Source: Pseudoalteromonas sp. H105
Lineage (GTDB): Bacteria; Pseudomonadota; Gammaproteobacteria; Enterobacterales; Alteromonadaceae
Direction: 5' to 3'
DNA: 64,000 nucleotides
Assembly (NCBI RefSeq): GCF_001469215.1
Contig: NZ_LOFH01000001.1
Location: forward strand, 558,001 to 622,000
Positions 46,159 through 56,034 of this stretch are shown here, piece by piece; within the stretch, counting starts at the first letter, position 1, and every line of letters begins with the position of its first letter. The notes beneath the pieces are model-generated. The model was not told the origin of the DNA and searched no databases. It saw nothing but the letters and a program-made list of their open reading frames with translations. The translations under genes and the position numbers were made by a program.

Positions 46159-49100
46159 TTATTTTGCTGATGTGTCACAGTTATGGCTAAGTAACATCAA
46201 TTCACGTAATGCCACTGAGAACTTGGCAAAGTCATGGCTTTGTGATGTCTTAAACTCTGCAAGCATATGCTTCCAACGTTGTAACAATAACTCTTGGCTA
46301 TCCATCCATTGATTAATTTGACTATCAACGTCTTTGTCATCACCTTCAAAGCCGTTTAATACAACCTGCGATAACGTACGTTGCTGCCAATCAAGCTCTT
46401 CACGATATGAAGCACGTGCTAGTGCTTGCCAATGATTAGCCACTGGTTGATTAGTAATTTGGTCAAGGAACCAATGCAAGCCCATACGAGCACCCAACTT
46501 GAAGTAGGTATTAGATACCATATCAATACTACGGCCAGAATTATTCGCAACTTCGGCCAAATCCATAACAGAGAATAAGCTTGAAAGTGCGACAATACGT
46601 TTTGCCAAATCAGCAGGTGCACCACTGTCTATTAACTTATCTGCCGCATTAACTAATCGTTCACCTTCACTCTCTACCATGTAGCTATTTAAATTGGCAC
46701 TTAAATCGCTAAACGTAGGGGCGAAGAAAGCAATTGTTTGCTCTATATTCTGTGATTTATTACGGTGACGTAAGAACCAACGTGTTGCACGTCTAACCGT
46801 ACGACGTAGTTGATACAACATTTCTGTTTGCACTGAGGCTGTTATCTTGTTGTCAAGCGATACAATCGCATCCCACGTTGCATCCATTTCAAATACTTCG
46901 TTCGCAACAGAGTAACAGAGCGCAACTTCAGCTTCATTCGCTCCTGTTTCTTCTTGCATACGAATCATGAAATTTAAGCCCATATCATTAACAATATTAT
47001 TTGCTAATTTAGTCGCAATAATTTCTTTGCGTAATGGATGGTTATCCATTGCTTCATTAAACTTTTCACGTAAAGGAACTGGGAAAGAATTAACTAACAA
47101 TTGACGATAGTAAGGATTCTCAGTGATCTCTTCTGATACTAATGATTCTTTCAACACCATTTTTGAATAAGACACTAATACTGAAAGCTCAGGACGCGTC
47201 AAATCTTTACCCGCAGCAGCGCGTTCTGCTAACTCTTCGTCTGTTGGAATAAACTCGATTGCGCGATTTAACTTGCCGTCTTTTTCAAGCGCATGGATAA
47301 AACGAATTTTTTCCTTTAATGTTGAAGAACCTTTAGATTGCGTAATCGAAAGCGTGTGCGTTTGACGGTAACAATCATCTAGTACTAATTCAGAAACTTC
47401 GTCAGTCATAGAATAAAGAAGCTCATCACGTTGTTTACGTGTTAAATCACCCGCAGTCACTAAACTATTTAGTAGAATCTTAATATTGACTTCATTATCA
47501 GAACACGCAACCCCCCCCACGTTATCGATAAAGTCAGTATTTACACGACCCCCTTTAGCAGCAAAATCAATACGACCTAACTGGGTAGCCCCAAGATTAC
47601 CACCCTCACCTAGGACCTTAGCTCCTAATTCTGCCCCGTTGATACGTAGTGCATCATTTGCACGGTCACCTACGTCAGCGTCGCTTTCTTTGCTACTCTT
47701 AATGTATGTACCGATACCCCCATTCCAAAGTAAATCAAACTCCATCATTAGTGATGCTTTGATCAATTCATTGGGTGTCATACTAGCTTTCTTAGTGCCA
47801 AGCATTTTCTTCATCTCAGGGCTTAAGCTAATTGATTTAGCCGCGCGAGAGAAAATACCGCCACCGGCAGAAATTAAGTCTTTATTGTAATCTTCCCATG
47901 ATGAGCGTGGTAAATTAAATAAACGCTCACGCTCTGGGTATGAAGTAGCAGAGTCCGGTGTAGGATCAACAAAAATGTGCATATGGTTAAAGGCTACTTG
48001 TAAACGAATATGCTTTGACAGAAGCATACCGTTACCGAATACATCACCCGCCATATCACCTACAGCAACCACAGTGAAATCAGTTGATTGACAATCTATA
48101 TCCATTTCGCGGAAGTGACGTTTAACAGACTCCCACGCACCTTTAGCGGTAATACCCATTTTCTTATGGTCATAACCTACTGAACCACCTGATGCAAACG
48201 CATCACCAAGCCAGAAGTTATATTCATTAGCAATACCATTAGCAATATCAGAGAATGTAGCCGTGCCTTTATCTGCCGCAACAACAAGATAAGCATCATC
48301 TTCATCATGACGCGTCACATCTTTCGGAGGAACAATCTCACCTTGAATAATGTTATCTGTAATATCCAATAAGCCACGGATAAAGATCTTGTAACACTCT
48401 TGCCCTTCTTTGAAGAACGCATCACGATCACTTGGTAGCTGTTTACATACAAAACCACCTTTAGAACCAACTGGCACGATTACTGTATTTTTAACTTGCT
48501 GAGCTTTTACTAGACCCAGAACTTCAGTACGAAAATCTTCACGACGGTCTGACCAACGTAAACCACCACGCGCAACCTTACCACCACGTAAATGCACACC
48601 TTCAACACGCGGCGAGTAAACAAATATCTCGAATGCTGGCAATGGGAGTGGCATATCTGGAATTAAACTTGGCTGAACCTTAAACGAGACGTAAGACTTA
48701 AACACGCCTGTATTATCTTTTTGGAAATAGTTAGTACGAAGCGTTGCAATGATCATATCCACGTATAAACGTATGATACGGTCATCATCTAAGTTAGCAA
48801 CATTTTCAAGTTCAAGATAAATTTGAGCGATCAATTTATCAAGGGTCTTGCTACTTGCAGGGCTTTTAACAGAGAATTTTTTTGCGAATAAATTTACGAT
48901 CTGCGTAGCAATATGCGGGTAATTAGCAAACGTACTTTCAATATACGTTTGTGAGAATGTGACCCCTATTTGGCGCATATATTTAGCATAAGCACGCAAA
49001 ATTGATGCCTCACGACCCGTTAAGCCACCCATTAAAACTAAGCGGTTAAAACCGTCATTCTCTAGGCGGTTATTCCAAACATTGGTCAGTGCTGCACGAA

Positions 49101-51000
49101 AACGCGCTGATATTTTATCGAAATCAGCAACACCTTGGTTGTCGAGTAACATTGAGAAGTCCATGATCCAATTAATACGACCATCACTTGTTTTTACCGA
49201 ATAAGGTGTTTCACCAATAACACGTAGTCCAAAGTTTTCAAGCATTGGCATGACATCAGATAAGTGAATTGGCTCATCTTTATGGAATAAGCTCAAGCGT
49301 ACAATGTTTGTATTCGCTTCTTCTTGAGGGCGATAAAACAACATTTCTAGTTTGTTTTCATCATTAAGCAACTCAAGTTTTTCAATGTCTACAACTGCAG
49401 CACTTGGTAACACCTCATCTTTATAAGACCGTGCAAATGCATTGCTATACTTACGATTAAGGTCATTACCACGAGACTCACCCGCAGATTCAAGTAATGC
49501 AGATTGTAGTTTATCTTCCCATGTGCGGGCCGCTTCAATTAAATTATTTTCTATGTCTTTCACTTTGTATTCGATATCGTTGTTGGTTACACGAACAGTG
49601 TAATGTGTGCGGGCTAAAGTCGATTCAGAGAAGAAAGTAGTAAATTCTACTTTTTCGTCAGAATTAAAAGCATTCCCTAAGATGACTTGTGTTTCACGAC
49701 GAAGTGCTGTGTTGTAGCGCTCACGTGGAACATAAACCATGCATGAGAAAAAGCGACCATAGGCATCTTTACGAACAAACAAGCGACACATATCGCGTTC
49801 TTGGACCTGTAATACGCCCATTGCAACTTCGAGAAGCTCATTTTCACGTGCTTGTACTAACTCATCACGCGGGTATGTTTCTAAAATATTCAAAACTGCT
49901 TTATATGCGTGTGTACCTTTAGCAAAATCACACATTTCCATAATGCGATTTATTTTACTTTTTAGTACCGGTACATCTGCTGCGCTGTTGTTATAAAAAC
50001 TAGACGAAAATAAACCGATAAAGCGATCTTCGCCAATCACATTGCCTTCATCATCAAAGCGCTTTACACCAACATAATCGATATAAGCCGGACGATGCAC
50101 ACGAGAAAGTGAATTAGTTTTGGTTAAAATCAGTAAATTACTACTTCGAGCTTCTTGGCGAGCAACTTCTGGTAATTCTGATAATAAACGAGTGTGATCA
50201 TCTGTGACGTTTTTCATCAAACCTAAGCTTGAATCCATTTTACCCTTTAATTGGTAATCACCTTGAACAGGCTGCAAATCATATTGGCGATAACCCATTA
50301 ATGTGAAGTTATCTTTCACAAGCCAATCTAAAAATTCGACCGTTTCTGCAACTTCTACTTTATTAGATGTATGCTTTCTTGTTGGCAAATCTTTGCTTAC
50401 TGATATGAGTTTTTCACGGATTGGTTGCCAATCTTCGACTGCGGTTGAGACATCAACTAAAACCGATTCTAGTTCTTGTTTGAAAGAATCAATCACACCA
50501 GAGTCAGTTTGACGATCAATTTCTATAAAGAAAACAGTTTTTGTTGATGTTGATTCTTGCTCTGCTTTTAAATTCGATATTGCAGAGATTTGACCAGTAC
50601 TGTCGCGTTGAACTTTTAACGGAGAATGCAGTAATAAGTGAGATGCGATATTAGCACGGCTCATAGCCATACGTACTGAATCAACTAAAAATGGCATGTC
50701 TTTAGCAATAATTTCAACAATCGTATGTGATGATTGCCAACCATCTTTAGCTACTTCAGGATTAAAAACACGGATAACCGCATTATCTGAGTTATTTTTT
50801 TCTAGCGAGTTCCATAGGCTTAGTGCAGCGCCATATAAGTCACTATCGTTGCGATTTGCCAAATCCTCTTTAGACATATTGCTGTACAAGGCTTTGGCGA
50901 ATTTCTCAACGAGTAACACATTATCAGCGTGAACTTTTTTTTGGATCAGCTTGCAGACATTATCTAAGATAACCGAGGCTTGCCCTTCATTTCGTGTCAT
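46159..51000 (-). CDS. gdhB: NAD-dependent glutamate dehydrogenase, large 180-kDa type
   Basis: A 1613-aa enzyme that deaminates glutamate to 2-oxoglutarate and ammonia with NAD+, feeding amino acids into the TCA cycle. It belongs to the L-GDH180 class. An N-terminal regulatory region with ACT-like domains (about 1-700) precedes the catalytic domain (about 730-1240), which includes GLRWSDRREDFRTEVLGLVKAQQVKN and VPVGSKGGFVCK (substrate and catalytic Lys region). A helical C-terminal domain extends to the end. Length matches the class. The ATG at 51000 has AAGGAA 6 bases upstream. The enzyme is usually allosterically controlled by amino acids. It ends at tandem hairpins. Confidence 0.96.
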   Translation of the reverse strand: MTRNEGQASVILDNVCKLIQKKVHADNVLLVEKFAKALYSNMSKEDLANRNDSDLYGAALSLWNSLEKNNSDNAVIRVFNPEVAKDGWQSSHTIVEIIAKDMPFLVDSVRMAMSRANIASHLLLHSPLKVQRDSTGQISAISNLKAEQESTSTKTVFFIEIDRQTDSGVIDSFKQELESVLVDVSTAVEDWQPIREKLISVSKDLPTRKHTSNKVEVAETVEFLDWLVKDNFTLMGYRQYDLQPVQGDYQLKGKMDSSLGLMKNVTDDHTRLLSELPEVARQEARSSNLLILTKTNSLSRVHRPAYIDYVGVKRFDDEGNVIGEDRFIGLFSSSFYNNSAADVPVLKSKINRIMEMCDFAKGTHAYKAVLNILETYPRDELVQARENELLEVAMGVLQVQERDMCRLFVRKDAYGRFFSCMVYVPRERYNTALRRETQVILGNAFNSDEKVEFTTFFSESTLARTHYTVRVTNNDIEYKVKDIENNLIEAARTWEDKLQSALLESAGESRGNDLNRKYSNAFARSYKDEVLPSAAVVDIEKLELLNDENKLEMLFYRPQEEANTNIVRLSLFHKDEPIHLSDVMPMLENFGLRVIGETPYSVKTSDGRINWIMDFSMLLDNQGVADFDKISARFRAALTNVWNNRLENDGFNRLVLMGGLTGREASILRAYAKYMRQIGVTFSQTYIESTFANYPHIATQIVNLFAKKFSVKSPASSKTLDKLIAQIYLELENVANLDDDRIIRLYVDMIIATLRTNYFQKDNTGVFKSYVSFKVQPSLIPDMPLPLPAFEIFVYSPRVEGVHLRGGKVARGGLRWSDRREDFRTEVLGLVKAQQVKNTVIVPVGSKGGFVCKQLPSDRDAFFKEGQECYKIFIRGLLDITDNIIQGEIVPPKDVTRHDEDDAYLVVAADKGTATFSDIANGIANEYNFWLGDAFASGGSVGYDHKKMGITAKGAWESVKRHFREMDIDCQSTDFTVVAVGDMAGDVFGNGMLLSKHIRLQVAFNHMHIFVDPTPDSATSYPERERLFNLPRSSWEDYNKDLISAGGGIFSRAAKSISLSPEMKKMLGTKKASMTPNELIKASLMMEFDLLWNGGIGTYIKSSKESDADVGDRANDALRINGAELGAKVLGEGGNLGATQLGRIDFAAKGGRVNTDFIDNVGGVACSDNEVNIKILLNSLVTAGDLTRKQRDELLYSMTDEVSELVLDDCYRQTHTLSITQSKGSSTLKEKIRFIHALEKDGKLNRAIEFIPTDEELAERAAAGKDLTRPELSVLVSYSKMVLKESLVSEEITENPYYRQLLVNSFPVPLREKFNEAMDNHPLRKEIIATKLANNIVNDMGLNFMIRMQEETGANEAEVALCYSVANEVFEMDATWDAIVSLDNKITASVQTEMLYQLRRTVRRATRWFLRHRNKSQNIEQTIAFFAPTFSDLSANLNSYMVESEGERLVNAADKLIDSGAPADLAKRIVALSSLFSVMDLAEVANNSGRSIDMVSNTYFKLGARMGLHWFLDQITNQPVANHWQALARASYREELDWQQRTLSQVVLNGFEGDDKDVDSQINQWMDSQELLLQRWKHMLAEFKTSQSHDFAKFSVALRELMLLSHNCDTSAK

Positions 51001-51170
51001 TGTATGTTCCTTAATCTATTACTACCCTTTGTGGATAGAATATGTGTACAGCAATTTAATTGTGTGGAGTCAGTTAAATTCTAACCCTTTTACAGCCAAT
51101 AAACAGCCCTTTCGATGAAAACATTTTAAGCATTTCAGCTATTTGGTCATCTATTCACAAAATATAGATA

Positions 51171-51194
51171 TAAATGGCCTATAAAGGCCATTTA
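51171..51194 (-). terminator. Candidate terminator of the RND gene
   Basis: TAAATGGCC (51171-51179) pairs with GGCCATTTA (51186-51194) over a 6-base loop, 19 bases past the RND stop on the minus strand. The following sequence is AT-rich but the T run is poor. Confidence 0.55.
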
Positions 51195-51212
51195 GGAGCA
51201 AAAATATTCACA

Positions 51213-53534
51213 TTATTTTTTCTGGTCGGTCCAGAGTAAGCTACCTATTGCTGGTAATAACAGCACTGCACCCAGCATATTCACTAGGAACATGAAAGTA
51301 AGAAGTATCCCCATATCAACCTGAAACTTAAGATCTGAGAAGATCCATGTACTCACACCTATCGCTAGGGTTATACCTGTGAACAATACGGCACTGCCTC
51401 TCTCTGCTAATGCATTGCGGTATGCTATCGGTAACGCAACGCCTTGCTTTAGCTGCCCCATCATCGATGACAAAATATATATCCCGTAATCAACACCAAT
51501 ACCCACACCTAATGCAATCACTGGTAATGTCGAAACGGTTAAGCCTATTTGTAACTGAACCATTAAGGCCTGTGCTAGCGTTGATACGATATACAATGGT
51601 AATACAACCGCAATGGTAGCTTTAACACTCCTAAAGCTAATCAAGCATAATATAATCACCGCACCATAAACATAAATCATCATAGGTAATTGCGCAGCCG
51701 CTACAGATTCGTTCGTTGCTGCCATAACACCTACCGGACCGGATGCTAATTTAAATTGTAGTTGATCAGTCTGCTCTTGTTTTGCAAATTCCTTTACATT
51801 GCTGATCACGTTATCGATAGTTTCTGCTTTATGATCGTCTAAGAAGATAATCACAGGCATAACTGAGCAGTCACCGTTAAGTAAACCTGTACTGGTTTCA
51901 ACCCGTGCGCTCGCTTGCACTAGGCTGGCCGTATTACGAGGAAGTGTTTGCCATTTTAGATTACCTTCGTTGTACCCTGCATTGACAGATTGTGCGACTG
52001 AACTCAAACTAACAGCAGATTGAACACCTGCTAAGTTCTCAATTTTGTATTGAAAACGGCTAACTCGCTCCATCACACCATGGTCAGTACATGCCGCTGG
52101 ATAAGCTTCTACCAACACTTTTAAAATATCTGAAGAAATGGTGTATTTATCAGAGATTAAAAAAGTATCTTGGTTATATCTCGCATCTTGATGTAATGAA
52201 GGGGCACCTGCATGTAAATCACCAATACGCATTTTGTCTGCTTGCCAATAACCCAACGCAAAAAGTACTAACGTAAAGACAATGATAACTTTTGCAATTT
52301 TAGGGTCTGTCGCTTTGACTAAAAGCTCACGAAGATTATCTAACATGTTAGGTTTTTTCGTGTTGCCCGATTGAATATGCACTGCGTTTTCAAAACGCAT
52401 ATATGACGCCCACACAGGCAGTAAAATCAAGTTAGTGAAAATAATAACAGCTACACCTAAACTTGCAGTGATAGCAAGCTCACGAATAATACCAATATCA
52501 ATAGTCAATAGAGTCAAAAAGCCCACCGTGTCAGAGAGTAACGCGATACCCCCAGGAACAAGTAAAGCCCTGAAACTTGATTGGCAACATACACGTGTGG
52601 ATTTACCCTGTGCAACCTTTTTACCTATCGCGTTAATCATTTGCACACCATGGCTCACACCTATTGCAAAGACTAAGAAAGGAACAAGAATCGACATAGG
52701 ATCAAGGCCAAAACCAAGGCTAGATAACAAACCTAATTGCCAAACAACCGCAATGATTGAGCAAGCAATGGGGAGTATAGTCAGCTTCAAGCTTCCACAA
52801 AACAGCCAGACCATGATAAAAGTGAATGCAATAGCAATGGCAAAAAATAAAACAACGCCTTTTGCGCCTTCGGCAATGTCACCGGCCATTTTTGCAAAAC
52901 CAATGATATGGATACTTACATTCTCAGTACTTAATGGCTCGCGGATTTGAGTTTCAAGCTTTTCAGCGAATGCTAAAGTATCTAGCTTTTCTTGAGTTTG
53001 AGGATCTGTTTCTAATAGCTGTGCGCTTACCATTGCACACGAGTAATCAGATGCAATCATGCGCCCAACGACTTTAGCCTTCTCAATATTTTGCTTAACA
53101 ACACCTAAGCCTTCAGCATCGGCCTTAAAATTAGCCGGAATAATTGGACCACCGGCAAAACCGTCTTCAACCACTTCAACAAATCGAGCACTCGGAGAAT
53201 AAATAGAGTTTACAAGTGGACGGTTAACTCCGGGTATAAAATAGAGCTGATCGTGAACCGCTTTCAACTGTGTAAAGAAGTCTGGGTTAAATATATCTCC
53301 ACTATCATCGCACACAGAAATAAGAATACTATTTGCACCGCCAAATTGCTTCTCATGCTTCAAATAGACTTTCATATAGTCATGATTTAATGGAATGTTT
53401 TTATTAAAAGAAGCATCGAGCTGAATATGAGTCGCTTTAAAGGCAAGTAAGCATGTGAGCAACACAAAACTGATAAGCATTATTAAGCGATGACGAAACA
53501 CCGCTTTTTCTAAGAAATCTAATATCCCCTGCAT
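51213..53534 (-). CDS. RND / MMPL family transporter
   Basis: Inner-membrane protein of 773 aa with the RND two-fold plan: TM1 (about 15-33), an external loop (about 35-225), TM2-6 (about 230-385), then TM7 (about 413-432), a second loop and TM8-12 (about 635-765). The segments FLVFAIGVSHGVQMINA and VIALGVGIGVDYGIYILS carry the sterol-sensing/MMPL-like features. It is not of the HAE drug-efflux size (about 1000 aa) and has no membrane-fusion partner here. The start shares a base with the YCF48-like stop (TAATG). It is the last gene of the DUF1302-DUF1329-YCF48-RND set and likely the energised pump of that module, perhaps for lipids or hydrophobic compounds. Confidence 0.88.
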   Translation of the reverse strand: MQGILDFLEKAVFRHRLIMLISFVLLTCLLAFKATHIQLDASFNKNIPLNHDYMKVYLKHEKQFGGANSILISVCDDSGDIFNPDFFTQLKAVHDQLYFIPGVNRPLVNSIYSPSARFVEVVEDGFAGGPIIPANFKADAEGLGVVKQNIEKAKVVGRMIASDYSCAMVSAQLLETDPQTQEKLDTLAFAEKLETQIREPLSTENVSIHIIGFAKMAGDIAEGAKGVVLFFAIAIAFTFIMVWLFCGSLKLTILPIACSIIAVVWQLGLLSSLGFGLDPMSILVPFLVFAIGVSHGVQMINAIGKKVAQGKSTRVCCQSSFRALLVPGGIALLSDTVGFLTLLTIDIGIIRELAITASLGVAVIIFTNLILLPVWASYMRFENAVHIQSGNTKKPNMLDNLRELLVKATDPKIAKVIIVFTLVLFALGYWQADKMRIGDLHAGAPSLHQDARYNQDTFLISDKYTISSDILKVLVEAYPAACTDHGVMERVSRFQYKIENLAGVQSAVSLSSVAQSVNAGYNEGNLKWQTLPRNTASLVQASARVETSTGLLNGDCSVMPVIIFLDDHKAETIDNVISNVKEFAKQEQTDQLQFKLASGPVGVMAATNESVAAAQLPMMIYVYGAVIILCLISFRSVKATIAVVLPLYIVSTLAQALMVQLQIGLTVSTLPVIALGVGIGVDYGIYILSSMMGQLKQGVALPIAYRNALAERGSAVLFTGITLAIGVSTWIFSDLKFQVDMGILLTFMFLVNMLGAVLLLPAIGSLLWTDQKK

Positions 53535-54532
53535 TACGGAGTAATCCCCTTAATTTTGATCCCATCTTCAGATGCCATAATGAGATTATCTTCAAAGATA
53601 ACAGCATCTAATATAGACTTGCCATTTGGCAACTGTTCAACTGTGAGCTGTTTATTTTTATAATGAAAAATAACACCACTGTTAGCTAATAATAACCAAC
53701 TTTGGTTACCCATATTTAAAATACTGTTTACAGTCGCTGTCTTTTTATTTTTAATATGAAGCCATGGCTCAGTCCCTGTACGAGTAAAAATATTACCTCT
53801 CAATCCTGCGACTAACGCCTGGCCTTTTTCGTCCTGAGCATAAGAAAAAAATGAGCCTGGGTAGATTTCGTCTTCACGGTGCCATGTTTTACCCTTATCT
53901 GGACTGCGTGCCATTAATCCCATTTCGCCAACAATAATTAATTCGTCACCTGCTGCGACAATACGGTTGAAGTGAGGCAAGATTGAACTTGTTTCAATTT
54001 CATACCCTTCTGGGTCAGTCTCTTTTAAATCATCAAGATAGTCTCTATCATCTTCATGCAATAACGACTCTAAAAACCGTTTATTCCACTGCTTACCGCC
54101 ATCATTTGTTTCATAAAACATACCATAAGCGCCTACTGCATAGCCGGTCTGGTTGTCAGTGAACATAATATCTAAACAGGGTTTGTCAAGTTGCTCATTA
54201 ACATGTTGTAACTGCCAATTGGCTCCGCCATTGGTTGAATGAATAATCGTGGCATCGTGACCACAAGCCCAACCAGTTTGCTCGTTAATAAAATTAACAG
54301 CGGTGAGTAATATTTGGGTAGGTACTATTGCTTGATCCCACTTTACTGCATCAGTACTAGTAATAATCGTGCCATGTTTACCGACAGCAACAAGTTTTTC
54401 ACCGTTGTATTCAATATCTGTTAAAAGTGTTTTTTGCGCTTTGGGAGCGCTTATTGCGGGCTGCGGTGCTGCTGGAACAACAGAGCTTAGAAAGGCCAAG
54501 GTAGTTAACCCCGCATAAAGCAAATACTTCAT
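53534..54532 (-). CDS. YCF48/BNR-like beta-propeller protein, exported
   Basis: Signal peptide (MKYLLYAGLTTLAFLSSVVPAAP) then about 300 residues of repeated blades with BNR-like motifs: STNGGANWQLQ, ETNDGGKQWNKR and SPDKGKTWHRE, and phrases TGWACGHDATIIHS and TGYAVGAYGMFYE. This is the YCF48/Hcf136-like propeller family. The start is ATG 54532; a TTG at 54571 leaves an odd N-terminus. The stop overlaps the RND start, so the two are coupled. It probably sits in the periplasm and contacts the RND loops; this is inference from the constant pairing of these families. Confidence 0.85.
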   Translation of the reverse strand: MKYLLYAGLTTLAFLSSVVPAAPQPAISAPKAQKTLLTDIEYNGEKLVAVGKHGTIITSTDAVKWDQAIVPTQILLTAVNFINEQTGWACGHDATIIHSTNGGANWQLQHVNEQLDKPCLDIMFTDNQTGYAVGAYGMFYETNDGGKQWNKRFLESLLHEDDRDYLDDLKETDPEGYEIETSSILPHFNRIVAAGDELIIVGEMGLMARSPDKGKTWHREDEIYPGSFFSYAQDEKGQALVAGLRGNIFTRTGTEPWLHIKNKKTATVNSILNMGNQSWLLLANSGVIFHYKNKQLTVEQLPNGKSILDAVIFEDNLIMASEDGIKIKGITP

Positions 54533-54625
54533 ATAATAAAATCGCCTTGAGGAGAGTAAGTTTGTTGTCAATCGTGCAAATGGAAAAACCAGTGAGTGTC
54601 AGAAAGACAAACGTGAATTGATAAA

Positions 54626-54651
54626 AGGCACCTAATTATAATTAGGTGCCT
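54626..54651 (-). terminator. 26-bp perfect palindrome between DUF1329 and YCF48-like genes
   Basis: AGGCACCTAATTA (54626-54638) is followed at once by its complement TAATTAGGTGCCT (54639-54651). On the minus strand it is followed by TTTTAT. It lies 8 bases past the DUF1329 stop and could attenuate transcription into the YCF48-RND pair. Confidence 0.75.
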
Positions 54652-54659
54652 GTCTTATT

Positions 54660-56024
54660 TTAACGACCTTCGCGACGTAATGCGTTAGACGTAAACTCGT
54701 TGTCATTGAATGATTTAGAGAAATCATACATTTTCTCTTGGTTATCTAAACCAATTGCAAGATAACGACGAGAGTTAAGATCATGATAAACATCCAGCGT
54801 ACTCCAGTTAGTTAGGGCGTCATAGTAATTTAAACCATGCGCCATACCTACACGATACATTTGATCACGATTATCATAGATGTCTGTCACGTGTACTTGC
54901 CAGCTATCTTCATCTATATAAAAAACACGTTTTTTATAAATGTGGCGAGTGTCTTCTTTTAAATTTGCCTCAACAACCCACACACGGTGCTTTTCATAAC
55001 GTACGTGTTCAGGATTAACATGACCGGCCATCAAGATATCATCATACTCTAGCTTGTCACTGTGCAACTTATAGCTATTATAAGGAATATAAAGCTCTTG
55101 TTTACCTTTGAGCGTCCATGTATAGCGGTTTGGTGAGCCATTAAACATATCAAAATCATCAGTAGTACGTAAGCTATCGGCTGCTGTGCCTGGTGCATCA
55201 TATGCTACGTTAGGTGCACGACGAACACGACGTTGTCCTGTGTTGTAAGTCCATGCTTGGCGAGGGGTCAATATCTGGTCCATTGTTTCATGAACAAGTA
55301 AAGCTGTGCCCGCTAGTCGTGCTGGCTGCGTTACTTTTTGTTTAAACTTAAACAAAATATTAGATTCTTGCAATTCAGCTGGCGTAACCGCTGGATCAGA
55401 ATATTTAACAAGCAACTGTTCATCAAACCCAACCATATTGTAAGAGCCAGAAGCGGTCGGTGCAGCTTGTCCACCAAATCGTTCAATTGATAAACCACGG
55501 TAGCGTAGTAGATGATTCCAAATCGCCTCTAAACCATCTTTGGGAATTGGAAACGGTATACCAATGGCTGTATTCTTAATACCGTTACCACCTTCAACTA
55601 ATTCAGCTGTAGGGGCATATTTTTTTGTCGCGTCATAAACAAATTGCGGGTTTGAAGCGCTTCGACGAGTTGTATAGATATTCATTTTGAAAGTATCTGG
55701 GTACGCTTCAAATAAAGCAACTTGGCCAGGGCTAAGGTGATCTTTGTATTGAGCTACATTTGATTTGTCGATTGTAAATAATACTTTATCGTCTGCAAAT
55801 GGGTCAATATGGTGCATACCTGGGGTATAACCAGCAGGTGCCTTAGTAATACCGCCAGTCCATGCTGGAATAGAACCGTCAGCGTTACCAGCTTTTTCTG
55901 CGCCAACTGGCGTTAAATCATTGCCTAAACGAGCAACTTCTTCGCTCGTCATTTTAGCAAAAACAGCGTTTGTGGCAAATAAGCCACACACTGCCAGTGC
56001 AATGAGGGTAGGTTTTTTTATCAT
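54660..56024 (-). CDS. DUF1329 family outer-membrane lipoprotein-sorting-like protein
   Basis: Exported protein of about 454 aa. Start ATG 56024 begins a clean signal peptide (MIKKPTLIALAVCGLFATNAVFA) with AAGGG upstream; the frame extends to 56141 but those residues overlap the DUF1302 gene. DUF1329 marks include DLTPVGAEKAGNADGSIPAWTGG near the N-terminus and RYEKHRVWVVEANLKEDTRHIYKKRVFYIDEDSW later. The family has a LolA/LolB-like fold that could carry a hydrophobic ligand across the periplasm. It follows the DUF1302 gene by 10 bases and precedes the palindrome. No enzymatic role is known. Confidence 0.9.
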   Translation of the reverse strand: MIKKPTLIALAVCGLFATNAVFAKMTSEEVARLGNDLTPVGAEKAGNADGSIPAWTGGITKAPAGYTPGMHHIDPFADDKVLFTIDKSNVAQYKDHLSPGQVALFEAYPDTFKMNIYTTRRSASNPQFVYDATKKYAPTAELVEGGNGIKNTAIGIPFPIPKDGLEAIWNHLLRYRGLSIERFGGQAAPTASGSYNMVGFDEQLLVKYSDPAVTPAELQESNILFKFKQKVTQPARLAGTALLVHETMDQILTPRQAWTYNTGQRRVRRAPNVAYDAPGTAADSLRTTDDFDMFNGSPNRYTWTLKGKQELYIPYNSYKLHSDKLEYDDILMAGHVNPEHVRYEKHRVWVVEANLKEDTRHIYKKRVFYIDEDSWQVHVTDIYDNRDQMYRVGMAHGLNYYDALTNWSTLDVYHDLNSRRYLAIGLDNQEKMYDFSKSFNDNEFTSNALRREGR

Positions 56025-56034
56025 GATGATACCC

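Noticed and set aside
47486..47890. Open frame of 134 aa on the plus strand inside gdhB
   Set aside because: Antisense shadow of a strongly supported gene; composition (Ser/Pro/Leu-rich) and lack of a ribosome site mark it as non-coding.
52302..52316. Motif TTTAGGGTCTGTCGC within the RND gene as a MITE terminus
   Set aside because: Lies in the middle of an intact coding frame and no further repeat similarity follows.
52435..52950. 171-aa plus-strand frame opposite the RND gene
   Set aside because: Mirrors the TM-rich frame of the RND protein; no start signal and no recognisable motif.
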